Shown here: in pieces, positions 1 through 12,282 of the stretch
Layout of the letters: the number at the start of each line of letters is the position of its first letter
Position numbering within the stretch: the stretch's first letter is position 1
Assembly: GCA_040954595.2 (NCBI GenBank)
Contig: CM082595.2
Location: 6,758,001 to 6,822,000 of the forward strand
Length of the DNA stretch: 64,000 nucleotides
Direction: 5' to 3'
Source: Balanoglossus misakiensis
Lineage: Eukaryota > Hemichordata
Made by a program: the position numbers and the translations under genes
Notes under the pieces: model-generated
Databases searched by the model: none
Seen by the model: only the letters and a program-made list of their open reading frames with translations
Told to the model about the DNA's origin: nothing

Positions 1-2200
1 AATAATCCAAGCTTTAAGCTTGTTTTATGGTATTGTTAAACAATAACAGCGGAAAAAGTGTTATTTATGATTACTGTGTTACTTATTATTCAATTGCGTG
101 GCACAAGATTTTATCGGACAGCTGAAAAAGTGTTTGTATTCTCATTCAGGTGTTTTCAAGTGGTCATGGAATTTTTATGGGCTGCAATATTCGGGTTTTT
201 GGTGCCACGAGGCCATGTTTTAATGGCCGGTCTAGTTTACCCAACGTAATTGGGTGATTTAATGAACAAGCTGGGATGGCTGCATGCACTTCGACACTTT
301 TCACCGTCTGCAATGCTGAGGAATTCATGTCATAGGCGTCGCTTGTGCTGGAGCAGACTATTTACCAGTACATGTGCATGTACAATGAAAATGGTTTGAG
401 CTGCGCAGAAGTAATGTTCTGACCTTTGATTTTGTTCAACAGTCCAGTTGATAAGAAACACAGTGATTGTATAAATTGTTGCCAGTCTCAGTTGAAAAGA
501 TACATTATTGTATAAATTGTCGCAAGTCTCAGTTGAAAAGATACATTATTGTATAAATTGTTGCGAGTCTCAGTTGAAAAGATACATTATTGTATAAATT
601 GTTGCAAGTCTCAGTTGAAAATATACATTATTGTATAAATTGTTGCAAGTCTCAGTTGAAAAGATACATTATTGTATAAATTGTTGCGAGTCTCAGTTGA
701 AAAGATACATTATTGTATAAATTGTTGCAAGTCTCACTTGAAAAGATACATTATTGTATAAATTGTTGCAAGTCTCAGTTGAAAAGATACATTATTGTAT
801 ACATTGTTGCAAGTCTAACAAAGACATATGTTGCCACCAGGGAAGAAATTTGGTTGTGTTTGGTTCAGGGTGATACATTCTTATCACTAAAGCATTCATT
901 GCTGTCTAGACGACAGGTGGCTTTTCATTTTCGACTTGAATGAGAAAGCATTCAATGTGTGTTTATCAACAACATCGGTGGTCAGTATATTCTTTCTGTG
1001 CAGCTCAACCCGTTTTCGTTGTAGTATACTTTGAGAATGCGAGGCTATATAGTCTGAAAAATACATGAAAATAAGCGGAGTTGTAACATCAGTCCATCGA
1101 TATTGTTAGCGTCAACCACCAGTTTCCAGCCTAGGTTTTGTACGACTGCCGAAGCAAATTGCGTCAGTCGGTTATCAGAGTCGAAAAGTTCGCCTTGTGA
1201 CTAAAAATGATTTTTGTTTTCTGTTCCGTATGTTTGTTATACAACAGTATGCCGCTAATATGTCGGATAAACCTTTATATCACACCCTGACCCCCCCCCC
1301 CCCCCTCTCCTGCACATATCGGTCCGACCACACCAGAAAAGACAAGGGGGTTGAACTAAAACGTGTGAATAAAGGTGTTAAAAGAACAGCATTCACAGTT
1401 CGAATGCATTCTAATTAGATGTACTTATCTGTAATAATCGAGAAAAGTTATTCTACATATCCAAGCTGTGGTAGTAACACTACTTATGAACTTATTATGG
1501 TGAAGGCATTCCATTGTTTATCTTTAAAATATTATTGTTTAGACTGCTTGACCGTTTGCTGATTGAGAAAAGTTTTAATATATAAATATAGCGTTATATA
1601 AATTAATGAAATATTGTTTGCTTTAATGATGGGCGTACATTCTGCTCAATGTACAAAGATGTTTATGTCATGTGTTAATTTATCGAGTCTTATGTTTGGA
1701 ATTACGTGGAAGAAAGATAATTAGGAGTTTTGACTATAAGCAGTTTCAAGTTGACCGTGGTCGATTAAGTAATTTATTATATCCCAGCAATTCTCCCGCT
1801 ACACCCCCGGATCAAAATGGTCAAACCTCCAGCTGCAGCTGTGTATCGTTTGGATCGGAACAATCCATTGTATTATGGGTTAGAGTTACAAAGCTAACCC
1901 TAACGAAGCTGGAGTTCTTTGTTCCTAATTTGAACTTTTGATGTGTTCTTGAGTTTATTTTCTGTTTTCCTGTGTATCACGGAACCACATATACTCAGTT
2001 TGGTTAAATCTTGTGTTAAATGTAGTGTAACGTATTATGTATAGACTGAGCGATGCTTGTGATAAGCGAGCGTGTTTGAAGATGTATTCGAAGAATATTG
2101 CAATTTATGCTGTATAGAGTCGAGGACCTTCCTTATCAAAAGAATTCAAGTTCAAATGTACCCTTTTAGAATAAAATTTTCTGAAGTTTATAGAAATTTC
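1..2200. other. No recognised gene; AT-rich flank
   Basis: Only short open frames are present (longest 89 codons, 1672-1941 plus), and none resembles a family I know. A plus-strand AATAAA lies near 2170 and is followed by T/GT-rich sequence, so this could be the 3' untranslated region of a gene starting upstream of the window. That is inference. The one clear structure is the minisatellite at 466-823. Confidence 0.4.
466..823. repeat. 41-bp minisatellite, about nine units
   Basis: Units begin at 466, 507, 548, 589, 630, 671, 712, 753 and 794, exactly 41 bp apart. Each contains ATTGTATAAATTGTTGC followed by an AGTCTCAGTTGAAAAG-like part. Units differ by a few substitutions, and the last is truncated and degenerate. 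Because 41 is not a multiple of three, the short open frame crossing it is not a repeat protein. Confidence 0.9.
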
Positions 2201-3878
2201 ATTGTCCGAGTGTTATTTTTTTATTTAGACGTGACATAACAACTCGACTGGTTGCATCGCTGAAACAAAAAGACAGGGAGATACATTGGGCCGCATACGT
2301 CCCCGCCTAGGTCAGAGTTCGAACAAACAAACGACAGCGCGAAAGAAACCTCTCCGAGACAGTAGCCTCATTCCACCCGCCAAGAGTTATTACCGAGCGG
2401 ATATTAAATTCCATCATTCAACACCGACAGAATTGCTTGTTAAATAACACCAGACACGGGGACTGCCCTGGTGCCTCGTTATTTACACGAAACGACACCT
2501 TTCTCGATATTAAGCGCCAATTTTCCATCATTGAGCGTAATTGAGGTTGCCACTTCTTGTGATCCCGCGGATTTCTGTTACTATATTTGAACATCAATTT
2601 GTCGTTGATGTATCCCATGCTATTTGCAACAGATTGTGTTCCAATCCACCACTGCGCAGACTACACGTTTATTCTGTCACACTATCACCCAGTGCGTTAT
2701 TTTGATATATTTCCTTGGAGGTTGGAACATTTCTGTCTTGATAATAGTCAATCTTCTACAAATTGTGTAAAGATGGTTGGTCCATTATTGTTTAACATAT
2801 GTTCAGATTATGAACCTCTTTAAACACTTTGTCTTGATTTTGAAGAAGTAATTCGTGTAGTAACATTCCATCATAGCCTTATATCCAGAATTTCGAGAAA
2901 ATTCTGTTAGTATAGTCATATCATTTTCTTAACTTTCGCAAAAAAGGTGAAGATTGTCCAGTATCGCCGTTATTGACTTCCTGGTAGAGCCATTCGATGT
3001 TTCTAACAAAATGGAATAACTTGGGTGCAGAGAGCTCAACAATATTTTATCAGGTAAAAACTAGTTTTTTCTGTGTTGCTGCTTTGGGGCCAAAGGCTCT
3101 ACAATGAGAAGAGAAATTCCGTATAGTGGAAAGTGTTCGATCACCTGACGCATACTGATACAATATCTCTGTGACTGTCATTAATGAATTCTTACGCAGG
3201 CCTGCCTTCTCCAACCTGCATCAGGACTTCAAAACCACTCTGAATCATTTTACGACAAACAGAATGGAAATACCGTTAAAAGCATTCGAGTATGATAAAC
3301 GATGTGTTGATTTAGCCAGAGCTTGGGCATCTATCAGCCATGTTGAAACAGACAGTACTGTCTATGGTTGAAAGCATGGCTATATTACATTGTCGACTGA
3401 AGGAAAGCCTGCAAGCTGACACAGGCCGTCGATGCTCCGGTTCGTTTTTATTTCAAGGATTATATCTTGTCTGGTGTACTACAAATATCCTATGCACCAA
3501 GATAACTAAATTTTAAACAACCTATGGTAGAGGGCGCACTTCAGTTTCCACAAGACAGAATAAGCCTTGCACCTCCACCCCATAGTCACATGTTGAAGCA
3601 CCCAGATCAACATCCGACTCGACACAGCTGCAAGGTTTAACTACAATGGCTACATGCCCAAAATTTAATGATAGTGCAATCAGCATTTCTTCAGGCTCAT
3701 CTTCATTTATTGAAACAATGGTCTGTTTGCATTAAAGCTAGAAGTTGTGAGCGAGAATCAATCTTCAGGGCTAGGAACAATCATGTTCACTTGCACATAT
3801 AAATGAAGCGTGTGGTGTATGGCTGTATTACTCGAGAAATAAAACATACAGAACACAGACATACTTGGATGCCTTTGC
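2201..3878. other. Intergenic, no recognised gene; plus-strand poly(A) signal at its end
   Basis: No family-level similarity is seen. A 66-codon plus-strand frame at 3171-3371 is preceded by an AG acceptor-like site inside it (about 3199), and a plus-strand AATAAA lies at 3838-3843, only about 40 bp from the poly(A) signal of RPL22 on the other strand. A convergent plus-strand transcript ending here is possible but unproven. Confidence 0.3.
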
Positions 3879-3884
3879 TTTATT
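3879..3884 (-). terminator. RPL22 poly(A) signal
   Basis: TTTATT on the plus strand reads AATAAA on the minus strand, 63 bp past the RPL22 stop codon. It is the nearest canonical signal downstream of the gene. Confidence 0.7.
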
Positions 3885-3946
3885 GATTTGCACTACTGGA
3901 TGTAATATGCACAACACAAAGCAGACTTTGAAATAAAAGAGGCAGT

Positions 3947-5803
3947 TTAACTTTCGTCATCCTCATCTTCATCTTCATCCTGGTTGATCTGGAAGTAACG
4001 GAGTTCGTAGGTCTCTTTGTTGGACGCCACCACACGCAACCAATCTCTCAGGTTGTTCTTCTTCAGGTACTTCTTGGTCAAGTACTTCAGGTATCTGAAA
4101 ATTGAACATAAGATTTATTCAAATCAGTATAGAGTATGCACTTTTCTAACACTCTAAACAAGTTTTAGGGAGTTTTAAAAAAAGAACTCCATGAACTTGA
4201 TAAAAAGTAAATTAATACGCAAAATCAAGGAGTACCACAGATAAAAAATTCTGAAAGGCATTATCCATAATTATATTATACCAGTATATTGATGGTGTAA
4301 ATCACACTATTTTATTGGTCGAGACACGACCCATGACTGTGATATATTCGTCATATATCACGCAAAACTCATAGTCAAAGAAAATGCCTTTTTAAAATGT
4401 TTTATGCAAAGTTTCAATATACTGGTATAATATAATAGCAATAAAACACCCCCAGCCGTGGTATACCACTCGATTTTGACCAGTTCAACTCCATATACGC
4501 ACTCGCTATCGCTCGTGCGTATATGTCGTGAACTGGTCAAAATCTCGTGGTATACCATGGCTGGGGGTGTTTTATTGCTTAAATGGTTACTCTTTCTTAT
4601 TTTCCAGATTTCAATTTTGCAAATCCACAAACCTTTTCGAGAAGGAAATGTCAGCCTGAACAATGAGCTTGCTCTTGTTCCGTTCAATGGTCACATGGTT
4701 GCCAAGGTTACTAGTCTTGCCATCCACCTTGATCCTGTCATGCAAGAACTGCTCCTGTTGCATCAAGGGAGGAGAAAAGGGGATATTGGTACAAGGTTAG
4801 GGAAGGTGGCCCTAACCCAACCAGGGAAGATAGCCCTGTTCATTTTGCTAGGGAAGATCACCCTAGTCTGTACCGAACTAGGGAAGATAACCCTAATTCA
4901 CAAAGACAGGATTAATAACTTGCAAAGGAAATAACCTCAATGAAGTTAACCTTTTAATGCACATTGCAAGTGTATAATTTTAATAAAGTATATTTCTGTC
5001 ATTTTTACCAATGGTTCTTTCTCAATAAATATGCTTGAAAAAAAATTAAATACCACACATTACTTTTATCCAGCCTTTCGCATAAATTTCAGGCTTTTCT
5101 AAAATAAATCCAATTTATAAAGAAGCAAATTTCCACAATCAAATGTGATCACTTACAAAGTTATTGGCGTCCATGATGCCATCTTCAACAGGATGGGCGC
5201 AGTCAATGACAAACTTAAAAGTTTGCTTCTTCTTTTTGCCTTTGCTGACTGGCTTGCCTTTTTTCTGATGAAACAAAAAAGCAAACGTCTTCCTTGAGTG
5301 ACAATATTTGACAGAAGGCACCTGTCCACTATCAAGGTTATTTCACAGGTCCCCCTTTCCCCTACCACTGTCATGGCCATACCACGTGGTGTTTCGCAAT
5401 ATGGCCACCCTTGTTACAGGATAGGCGTCACGTCACACGCCATGGATGTCACAATATCGCCTAGCTGCAGTACCGTAGCTAAAGGTTTTCTATTCCGATC
5501 CAACCGACGAACAGGGAAAAAAGAAATAGAGCGTACGGTACTGCAGCTGGCGACCAACAAGATGCAATTAATGCACACCAAGCATCACGTGGTCTCGGCC
5601 TACCAGCTTGGGCGAATTTCCGTACCCAGTTGTATAAAATCCCGTTTTAACGACTAAATTACCAATTATATTTATTCTTCACAGCTCAGTGTCATATTGA
5701 ATAACTTAAAAACAACATGGTTTCATCAAAGGCTATATTTCACAGTCAAAAGAGCGAAAAATCAACCAGATATTCAGAGCAGCGTGAAACTTACTACTGG
5801 CAT
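3947..5803 (-). CDS. RPL22: 60S ribosomal protein L22 (eL22)
   Basis: A component of the large cytosolic ribosomal subunit. Four coding exons on the minus strand: 5803-5795, 5264-5157, 4754-4633 and 4094-3947. Joined they give 387 nt, or 128 residues plus a stop, the same length as vertebrate RPL22. Diagnostic stretches are the Lys-rich segment [10 protein letters not shown], then [11 protein letters not shown] in exon 2, [10 protein letters not shown] and TIERNKSK in exon 3, and [19 protein letters not shown] in exon 4, ending in an acidic Asp/Glu-rich tail. The first exon codes for only Met-Pro-Val before a consensus GTAAGT donor; this start was chosen because it restores phase and the expected length. 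Pyrimidine-rich CCTTTCT lies about 20 nt upstream on the transcribed strand, resembling a 5' TOP element. The introns hold foldback repeats. It is divergent from GPS2. Identity is confident; the tiny first exon is inferred. Confidence 0.95.
4270..4436. repeat. Foldback (inverted-repeat) element 1 in RPL22 intron
   Basis: Perfect 22-bp inverted arms lie at 4270-4291 and 4415-4436 (core TATTATACCAGTATATTG), around 123 bp of unrelated sequence. The form is that of a non-autonomous DNA transposon. No convincing target-site duplication was seen. Confidence 0.65.
4438..4578. repeat. Foldback element 2: near-perfect hairpin in RPL22 intron
   Basis: Arms of about 64 bp at 4438-4502 and 4515-4578 pair with roughly 90% identity around a 12-bp loop. 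The ends read GCAATAAAACACCCCCAGCC. It directly abuts foldback element 1. Palindromic MITE or recent inverted duplication; family not identified. Confidence 0.75.
4798..4897. repeat. Short variable-period repeat AGGGAAGATnnCCCT
   Basis: Four copies of an AGGGAAG(A/G)T..CCCT unit start at 4799, 4823, 4850 and 4880. Each unit is itself an imperfect palindrome. The spacings are 24, 27 and 30 bp, all multiples of three. It lies in RPL22 intron sequence. Confidence 0.6.
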
Positions 5804-6400
5804 GTTGGCGGTCGGAAGTAGAAAGGCCGTGGAATCTGTTTTACAGGGGCTTGGTACTCGGCAACACTCGGTTTCATTTAACGGAACACATTCCGACAAA
5901 CATTGGGTATCTGTTTGTAAACACATTGGAAAGAAAACAAATTTTTGATGATAATATGGATTGATAGTTCAGAAGAATTGCAATTTATAGAAAACGGGGG
6001 AAAAAACTTGATTTTCCGAAGGTTACCGAACGAACGCGAACGGTATGATGGGAAAGGTCACGTCGTCCCCAAAATCCAATATGGCGGCGATGCCATGTTG
6101 ACCTGCACGGAAAAATACGATTTATTTTGCGTGGGCCTTCATTTCTGGTAAACAAGTTAATCTTTACCTGTCGAGCTGTTCAGCGCAATTCATATTCCAA
6201 ATATATAGTCATTTTGTGTCTTTGATGTTATCACGATCGTTTCTGAGTTTGATTGTGGCTGGTATCAAATGATCACATTATGTGTACGAGTCTTTCAGAT
6301 CAGCTGAGTTGACCTAGACCTCCACTGTACATATTTTCAGGGATTCGTTTCATTATCGCCACAGGTCTTGTGAAGCTAGCGAGTGTGTGCGTTGACCACG
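5804..6400. promoter_or_regulatory. Bidirectional promoter interval RPL22/GPS2
   Basis: The start codons of RPL22 (minus) and GPS2 (plus) are 597 bp apart, head to head. The interval contains a YY1-like AATATGGCGGC at about 6079, a motif frequently found at starts of housekeeping and ribosomal-protein genes. No TATA box is seen at a convincing position for either gene. Transcription starts are not determinable from sequence. Confidence 0.6.
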
Positions 6401-9400
6401 ATGCCAGCTCTGTTAGAAAGGCCTAAAATGACCCAAGCTATGGCTGCGGCCTTGAAACATCACATTTTGAAGGAAAGGGAAAGGAAGCGGCAAGGTACGG
6501 TGGGCTTCACTTGAATGTGTCAGACGTGTGTGTTTACCCTCAGGAGGCGTGGTACTGTGTGTCTGTGGGGGAGGAGTCAGTGCTCAGTAAATTTTCCTTA
6601 ACGGTATTATCACAAAAGGGCGTCCAGTTCTGTCGCCGGTCACTTTTCCAGTGCCAAACGAGACGTTATTTTACGTTTTCAACGGCCTTTATCACAATAG
6701 TGAGTTTATTGTTGTCGACATTGATCACCAAAACAATAGCGTGATCACGGTTATTTTTCTAGCAGCCATTGCATGATCAAGTATATAAAACAGGAAATAA
6801 TGCGGGTTCAGTGGATTTTGCTTGTAAATCAATTCATTTGTCAATGATAAATCTCCATGTGATATGTAAAAGGTTAGATTGTATTGATGGACTGAAAATT
6901 GACTGAGAATTTCAAACGTCCCCTGTTGGGTTGTACAACAAAAAATTACTTCACACACTAAGCAAGCATACTCAAAGAATTGTTTAACATGTGTAATCAT
7001 AACAGCTAAACACATGAACCATCTTTCTTTTGAGTAGAAGAAGAGGAAGCTGACAAGGCGATTGAGAGAAAGAAAGAAGAAAGGGAGAGAGAGAGGAAGA
7101 AAGCTGAAGCAGAGTCTTTGAACTTGGAAGAGACAAGAGAAGAGGTAAAAAACTAGTGGGTTGGAATTTTAAACTAAATTAAATGTCAATACAACATTCT
7201 TGTACCTGTAATGAGATACAGTATAGATAAGTTACCAACTGCATCAGCTCTGAGATAGCAAATTTAACACTTCATATTCACATCTCAGCATTCAAATATA
7301 TAAACAAATATCTCAAGCTACATAAACAACGCCATAAGCTATACAAACTATCATCTAGCTAACACTGCAGTAACTCATGTACTGTAACATTACTGGCTGA
7401 TGTAACATTGATTTGGGCTCACTCTATCAATCTCACACTTCCGGTGACCTAGACTGTGAGAAAATCATGTCTGATCTTCACAGATCCAGAAATTAGAAGA
7501 TAAACTGAAAGAGCTGCAGCATCAAAAGCATGAACTCTTCCTTCAACTGAAGAAGGTCTTGAATGAAGATGAAAACAGAAGGAGACAGAAAATAAAGGAG
7601 CAGAGGTAGGAAGATTACTGCAAAGATCCTCGTGCTTAAAGGGACAAAGTCTCTCTCTCTTTCTGGCCTTTGATACCAGACACCTTCCCCATTAATGTTT
7701 GATACAAGACACCATTTATGTTAATTAATGTACATGTGTATATGTAGTGAATGAATGTTCAACCACACACAACTTCCATCCCGTTTGTATGATATGAGAG
7801 TAAAAGTCTCACCAAAATGAATAAATAGTACAAACTGATTATTCATTTTGGCGAGTTTTTCACTCCTGTGTCTACAAGTGAGTTGGAAGTTCTCTATATA
7901 TCTACATGGACATTAACATAAACGGTGTCTTGTATCAAACATAATTAATGGAAAAAGGGCAGCGAGACAGAGACTTTGTCCCTTTAAATATTTTTTTCAG
8001 TCCTCACTAGATATTGTAATCTGTGTGCGAAAAAAGTCCAATTTTATTTTGTATCTTTTATTTTTTCAGCGAACGTGAGTTTATTCACCCTAGCATGAGT
8101 CATCCACAATACCATCAAAATTTGACGATGGCTGGACCACCGATGATGGTACATGGTAAGAGATATTTTAGCCGATTCAGCTCCAAACATGGGAAGCTTC
8201 AACCAAACAGTTGCAAATCCCAGTTTTGTTGTGGCAATGTCATGACTAAGTAATACATGTACATTGAAGTCCAAGTTTATATTAATAATTAACAATGACA
8301 TCGCCTGTGCTTATGACAGATCCAGTCACTGGTGTAAATCTGGACACATAATAAGATGGAAAGTGGAAATCATGCCAGCATAGGTTTTATGTTGGTGGCC
8401 ATGCAAAAAAAGTACCCCACAACATTGTCATCAGAAGTCTGAGACCTGTCTTTTCTTACCATATATGGGCATATGTATATTACAGATTGTATGAATTCCT
8501 GTAATGCATTTCAAAGCACCCTCACTTCAATCATTTCATGCATAACTTTTTACAGATACCCAACATAAAATTTGTTTTCAGGTCATATAACTGCAGGAAG
8601 ACCAGCACTGCTGGGAGACTCCCCCAAAGGACATATTTACCGGCCACAGACTCCACCTTCACAAGCAGTTCATGTAAGTAGTGTCATCCTCAATGACCTG
8701 TACAGAAAATAGTTTTCAGAACGCTCTCATCTCCAAGATGTACCGTTGTAAAATACTTTGATTTAGCAGCATGCTTTTTAGCGAATGTAGATTTGGGGTT
8801 TAACCCTAATGCTACTGGGTGTCATACCTGTGTAGAGCGTCAAGTCCCTTAAAATACGTATTTGCCACTTTTTCTTCTAAAACGTATGGCTCTCATACAT
8901 ACTTGGACACACTTAGCAGTCTGAGCCCCCTGTAAAATGTACCAAATCGCACTGGTTTGCACTGTATTGGTCTGAGGGTCTTGTATAGGCCCTACTGATT
9001 AACACGCACTTGGCAGTCTAACAGGCCTGGGAGCCCGGATTCTAGGCATCCTGGAAATCAAACCAGTTTCAACTGACTTGGAGGCGTTTGGGATACTGAG
9101 TATGCTCATTTTTTGTTTTCCCTCCTACTTGGCAGCCTGGTGTGAAGAGACCTCGGAGCCCCTCACCACCGGTCGTACAGCTTTACCCACAACGACCGAG
9201 CACTCAGGGAGCGTACGCACAGAACCAACACCACAGCAGTTACGCCGCCCACCAGACTGCCCACACCTCTTACCACGGCGGTCAGCACCACAGCCAGGCT
9301 GCTGCTGCTGCTGCCCCATATCAACAAGGTAGGGATTTACTCTCGGTCACACTTAGAGCGCGTAGCTCGTCTCACACGCATGTTCCAGCTGTAGCCGCTG

Positions 9401-12282
9401 GTTACAGACGTTTAGTGAACAGTCAATCCCATAAGGCAGTGCTCTGTCCTAACAACAGAGAAGATGGCGGCGGCCATAATCTGTGTCGGAGATCGGGAAA
9501 AGACACTAGCTTGGGTGAAAAGGAGGGACAAATGAAATATGGAAGGAAGAGAAGGCAGTCCACTATTTGAAGGCATCGAACGGACAATTTGCGGGGAAGT
9601 TACGCGCATGCGCGTGAGACGATCTATTGCCTTTAACTGTACATCTCAAAGTGTACTTCCATAATCCCACTTTCTAATAAACACAGAATCACACATACAC
9701 CCTGCTATGACAAATCCAATGTTTTATTAGCTCGATACTGATGTGTGATAAACATAGTTAGATTCCTCTCCAAAATTAATCTACTCAAAAGTTTTGATTT
9801 TGCGCACACATAACTTTAATTAGCTACACCACAGGTCATTTGAATTCAAGGTTACATTCAACCTCTTCTTATTTTCTGTTTTTTTTTTCCCCAAGGTCAT
9901 TCCAGCTACAGTGGAAACAAGTCCAGTAATAACTATCCCAACCAATCACACGTTAGCTACCCAGGTGCACAGCAACAGGCGTCGCACAGTAACTACCCAG
10001 CCACCCAATCAGGAAACAGTAAATACACCAGCAACCAATCAGCTTTCTCGTCCTATCCTGCTCACTACGTGCCACAGCAGCCACAGATGAACGCTCAGAA
10101 TTACCAGTTGCAGCAACAGCAGCGTAAGTTCTAGGGCAGGCACCCCGGGAGAGTTACTGACTGGACAATTACCCTAACCCAATCGTGACAGGGGAGTCTG
10201 TGGTTACTCTCCAGGGGGCGACGCTCCTGATACTGTAACACTGAACAGTTACAAGCCATGGTTTGGTTTACTTCAGTAAGCTGAACAACACCAAAAATTC
10301 AAAGTCAACAGAAGTAATAGTGTTTGTCACCCCCCCCCCCCCCTCCCTCCCTGACTCTTTCACCCCCAGTACACTTTACAGAGGTCCAACTTTACCACAC
10401 AAAACAATGAATGTGGGCCAAACCATTGGGGTGAAAGTGTAAAATGCACTGTGTGTTTTATTTTATAGGTTACATGCAACCCAGTGGTCAACATGGACAG
10501 CACAGTTCAAACATGTCCATGCAACAGCAGTTAGAACACGCCAACCAACAGTCAGGGTTCTCTGAAGAACAAGGCCACTATAAGTTGCCTCAGGTTAGTG
10601 TGTGTAGAATCAACATCTTGTACTTCGTCCTCTGTGTGTGTCTGTATTTCCTCAGCATGACAAAAGATCAGGGTCAAATGATTGGGTGCATCACTGGGCC
10701 TGTGAGCCAATGGCTCAGCAAAGGGGCTGGTATCATGGGTTTTTGTGCATGGGTCAGTCCATCTGTCCATTCTGAATATAATATCCAATATGTTTTTTGA
10801 TGATTGTGGACACTCTGTTGATTGGCATTTTTGTTACATCTGTATCACCTTATAGGCAAACTGACATTTGTTTTTTTGCACCACTGTTTGTAGCACTGTT
10901 GAAAATTTGTAGGTCGCCTTTAATTGTTTGTAAACAAAATCTTGATCATGTGTTCTGCACTGGACGAATGTCACTTAAACAAAAATTGAGAGAAAAAATA
11001 TGCAGGTTTCGTCATCACCTGACACTTTTGCTGGAATTTTATCTTGCAGCAGCAACAGCAGCAGGCAGCCCAACAACCGCAGGGACAAGCGCAAGCTCAA
11101 CAGCAACACATCAGGCCCCTGGCACAGGGTCACCACGCAGCCATTCATCCACAGCAGTCCCATCAACCCATGCTCTCACAGCCATTACAACCTCAGATGC
11201 ATCTACAACCTGGGAACAAGGTAAGGAGAATCAAAAACTTTCCCGGTAGTCTGGAATCATCCCAGTTTATAGTGTTCAATAAAAATATATTTTAAAGGTT
11301 GCAAAGCATGATGTCGACACTAGTGTGATGCAGTATTGAGGCCGTGCATAGATGCAGTTGTTCTGAAGCTGTAATTCTGAGACTAATGTGATGCTCTGTC
11401 AATGAAAAGTTATGCGTGAATGCAGGCAGAAAGTGCACCATATTTGTGATCTGTATTCTAGTCTAGGTTTCTCATACACGACATGATGTACACATAGTTG
11501 TTTGCTGTACAAATAGAACTGACACCTATCGCTTATGCTTACAGCCAAGCATAGTAACAGGGTATGCAGCGCGACAGACCAGACCGAGCTCACCCATGTA
11601 CCATCCCAAGCAACAAGCTCAACCACAGCACCAGCAGCCCCAACCACCACAGCCACAGCAGCATGGTGTAAGCAAATTCATATTCTGTGTGGTGCCATAT
11701 TAAAAGGGGAAAGATGATATGTGAATCAAGAGAATGCCATTGACCCTATTACTTTCAACCAGTTAAACCTGTCTAAACCGAACACCAAAGGAACTGAATA
11801 AATTGTTCGGTTTGTAGAGGTGTCCAGTTTATAGAGGTTTTTTTAACATGTGCTTCTATGTCAAAGGGACAGGAAAATGTGTTCTGTATAGACAGGTTTC
11901 CAGATTAGACAGGGTTCTGTTTAGACAGGTTTTACTGTATATCAAATTGTCAATGTGATAAAAAGTAACAACCACATTGTATGTAATGATGTACATGATT
12001 GTAGCAGTTACACTACTTTTACTTGCTAGCAGCTATAAGACCCATACCCACAGATGTGACACCGCTAACCTGAGTTGGTTTTCTCTATACAGTTTTTATT
12101 CCGGAATCCATGCTTGATGAACTGGTCTCAGTAGTTGAGTTTTGTCCAGTCTGAGACACTCTGTTCCGTTAATCACAGTCTTTTATTTGTTCTATTTTCA
12201 GGCCAGCTATCAGAGTCAGAGCCCCCGCCATGGACACCCAAGTACATATCTCAACCAGCAACCGTCGGGCAGTAGATGGTGA
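6401..12282 (+). CDS. GPS2: G-protein pathway suppressor 2 homologue
   Basis: A nuclear co-regulator; in vertebrates GPS2 is a subunit of the NCoR/SMRT-HDAC3 corepressor complex. Eleven coding exons: 6401-6494, 7038-7144, 7484-7605, 8070-8155, 8582-8673, 9136-9328, 9896-10123, 10469-10593, 11050-11220, 11545-11667 and 12202-12282. The joined frame is 1422 nt, 473 residues. The N-terminus starts MPALLERPKMTQAM like vertebrate GPS2. A charged coiled coil covers about residues 25-107, including KHELFLQLKKVLNE. A second conserved block, QQQLEHANQQSGF, lies near residues 326-338. The rest is Gln/Ser/Tyr/His-rich, and this expansion makes the protein longer than the roughly 327-residue human form. 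All junctions have GT/AG and keep phase. The exon 10 donor was set at GT after codon GGT because GTAAGC is the better site. The 3' end is uncertain; AATAAA near 13069 is a candidate. Confidence 0.92.
7638..7985. mobile_element. Palindromic MITE, copy 1 (in GPS2 intron 3)
   Basis: A 348-bp element whose ends are inverted copies of AAAGGGACAAAGTCTCTCTC. The interior is also partly self-complementary (CACACACAACTTCCATCC, then a related inverted stretch). If the terminal repeat begins at AGGGAC, both flanks read TTAA, which would suit a piggyBac-like target site, but the other copies do not all show this. Confidence 0.8.
10325..10440. repeat. Dispersed repeat copy (C-run plus AAAACAATGAATGTGG)
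   Basis: A C-homopolymer followed by sequence closely matching 24833-24915: GAGGTCCAACTTTACC, AAAACAATGAATNTGG and ACCATTGNGGTGAAAG. Present in GPS2 intron 7. Probably a short transposon relic of unknown family. Confidence 0.6.
11765..11933. mobile_element. Short inverted-repeat DNA transposon relic
   Basis: Terminal inverted repeats AAACCTGTCTAAACCGAAC (left) and its near-perfect complement at 11914-11932 (18 of 19 match) bound a 169-bp element in GPS2 intron 10. The interior has further copies of the GACAGGTTT motif. No transposase frame; non-autonomous. Confidence 0.7.

Noticed and set aside
466-823. Regular repeats resembling a CRISPR array
   Set aside because: Units are contiguous 41-bp tandem copies without unique spacers, in a eukaryotic genome: a minisatellite.
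2300-2330. GAGTTCGAAC as a tRNA B box
   Set aside because: No matching A box at the right distance and no acceptor stem.
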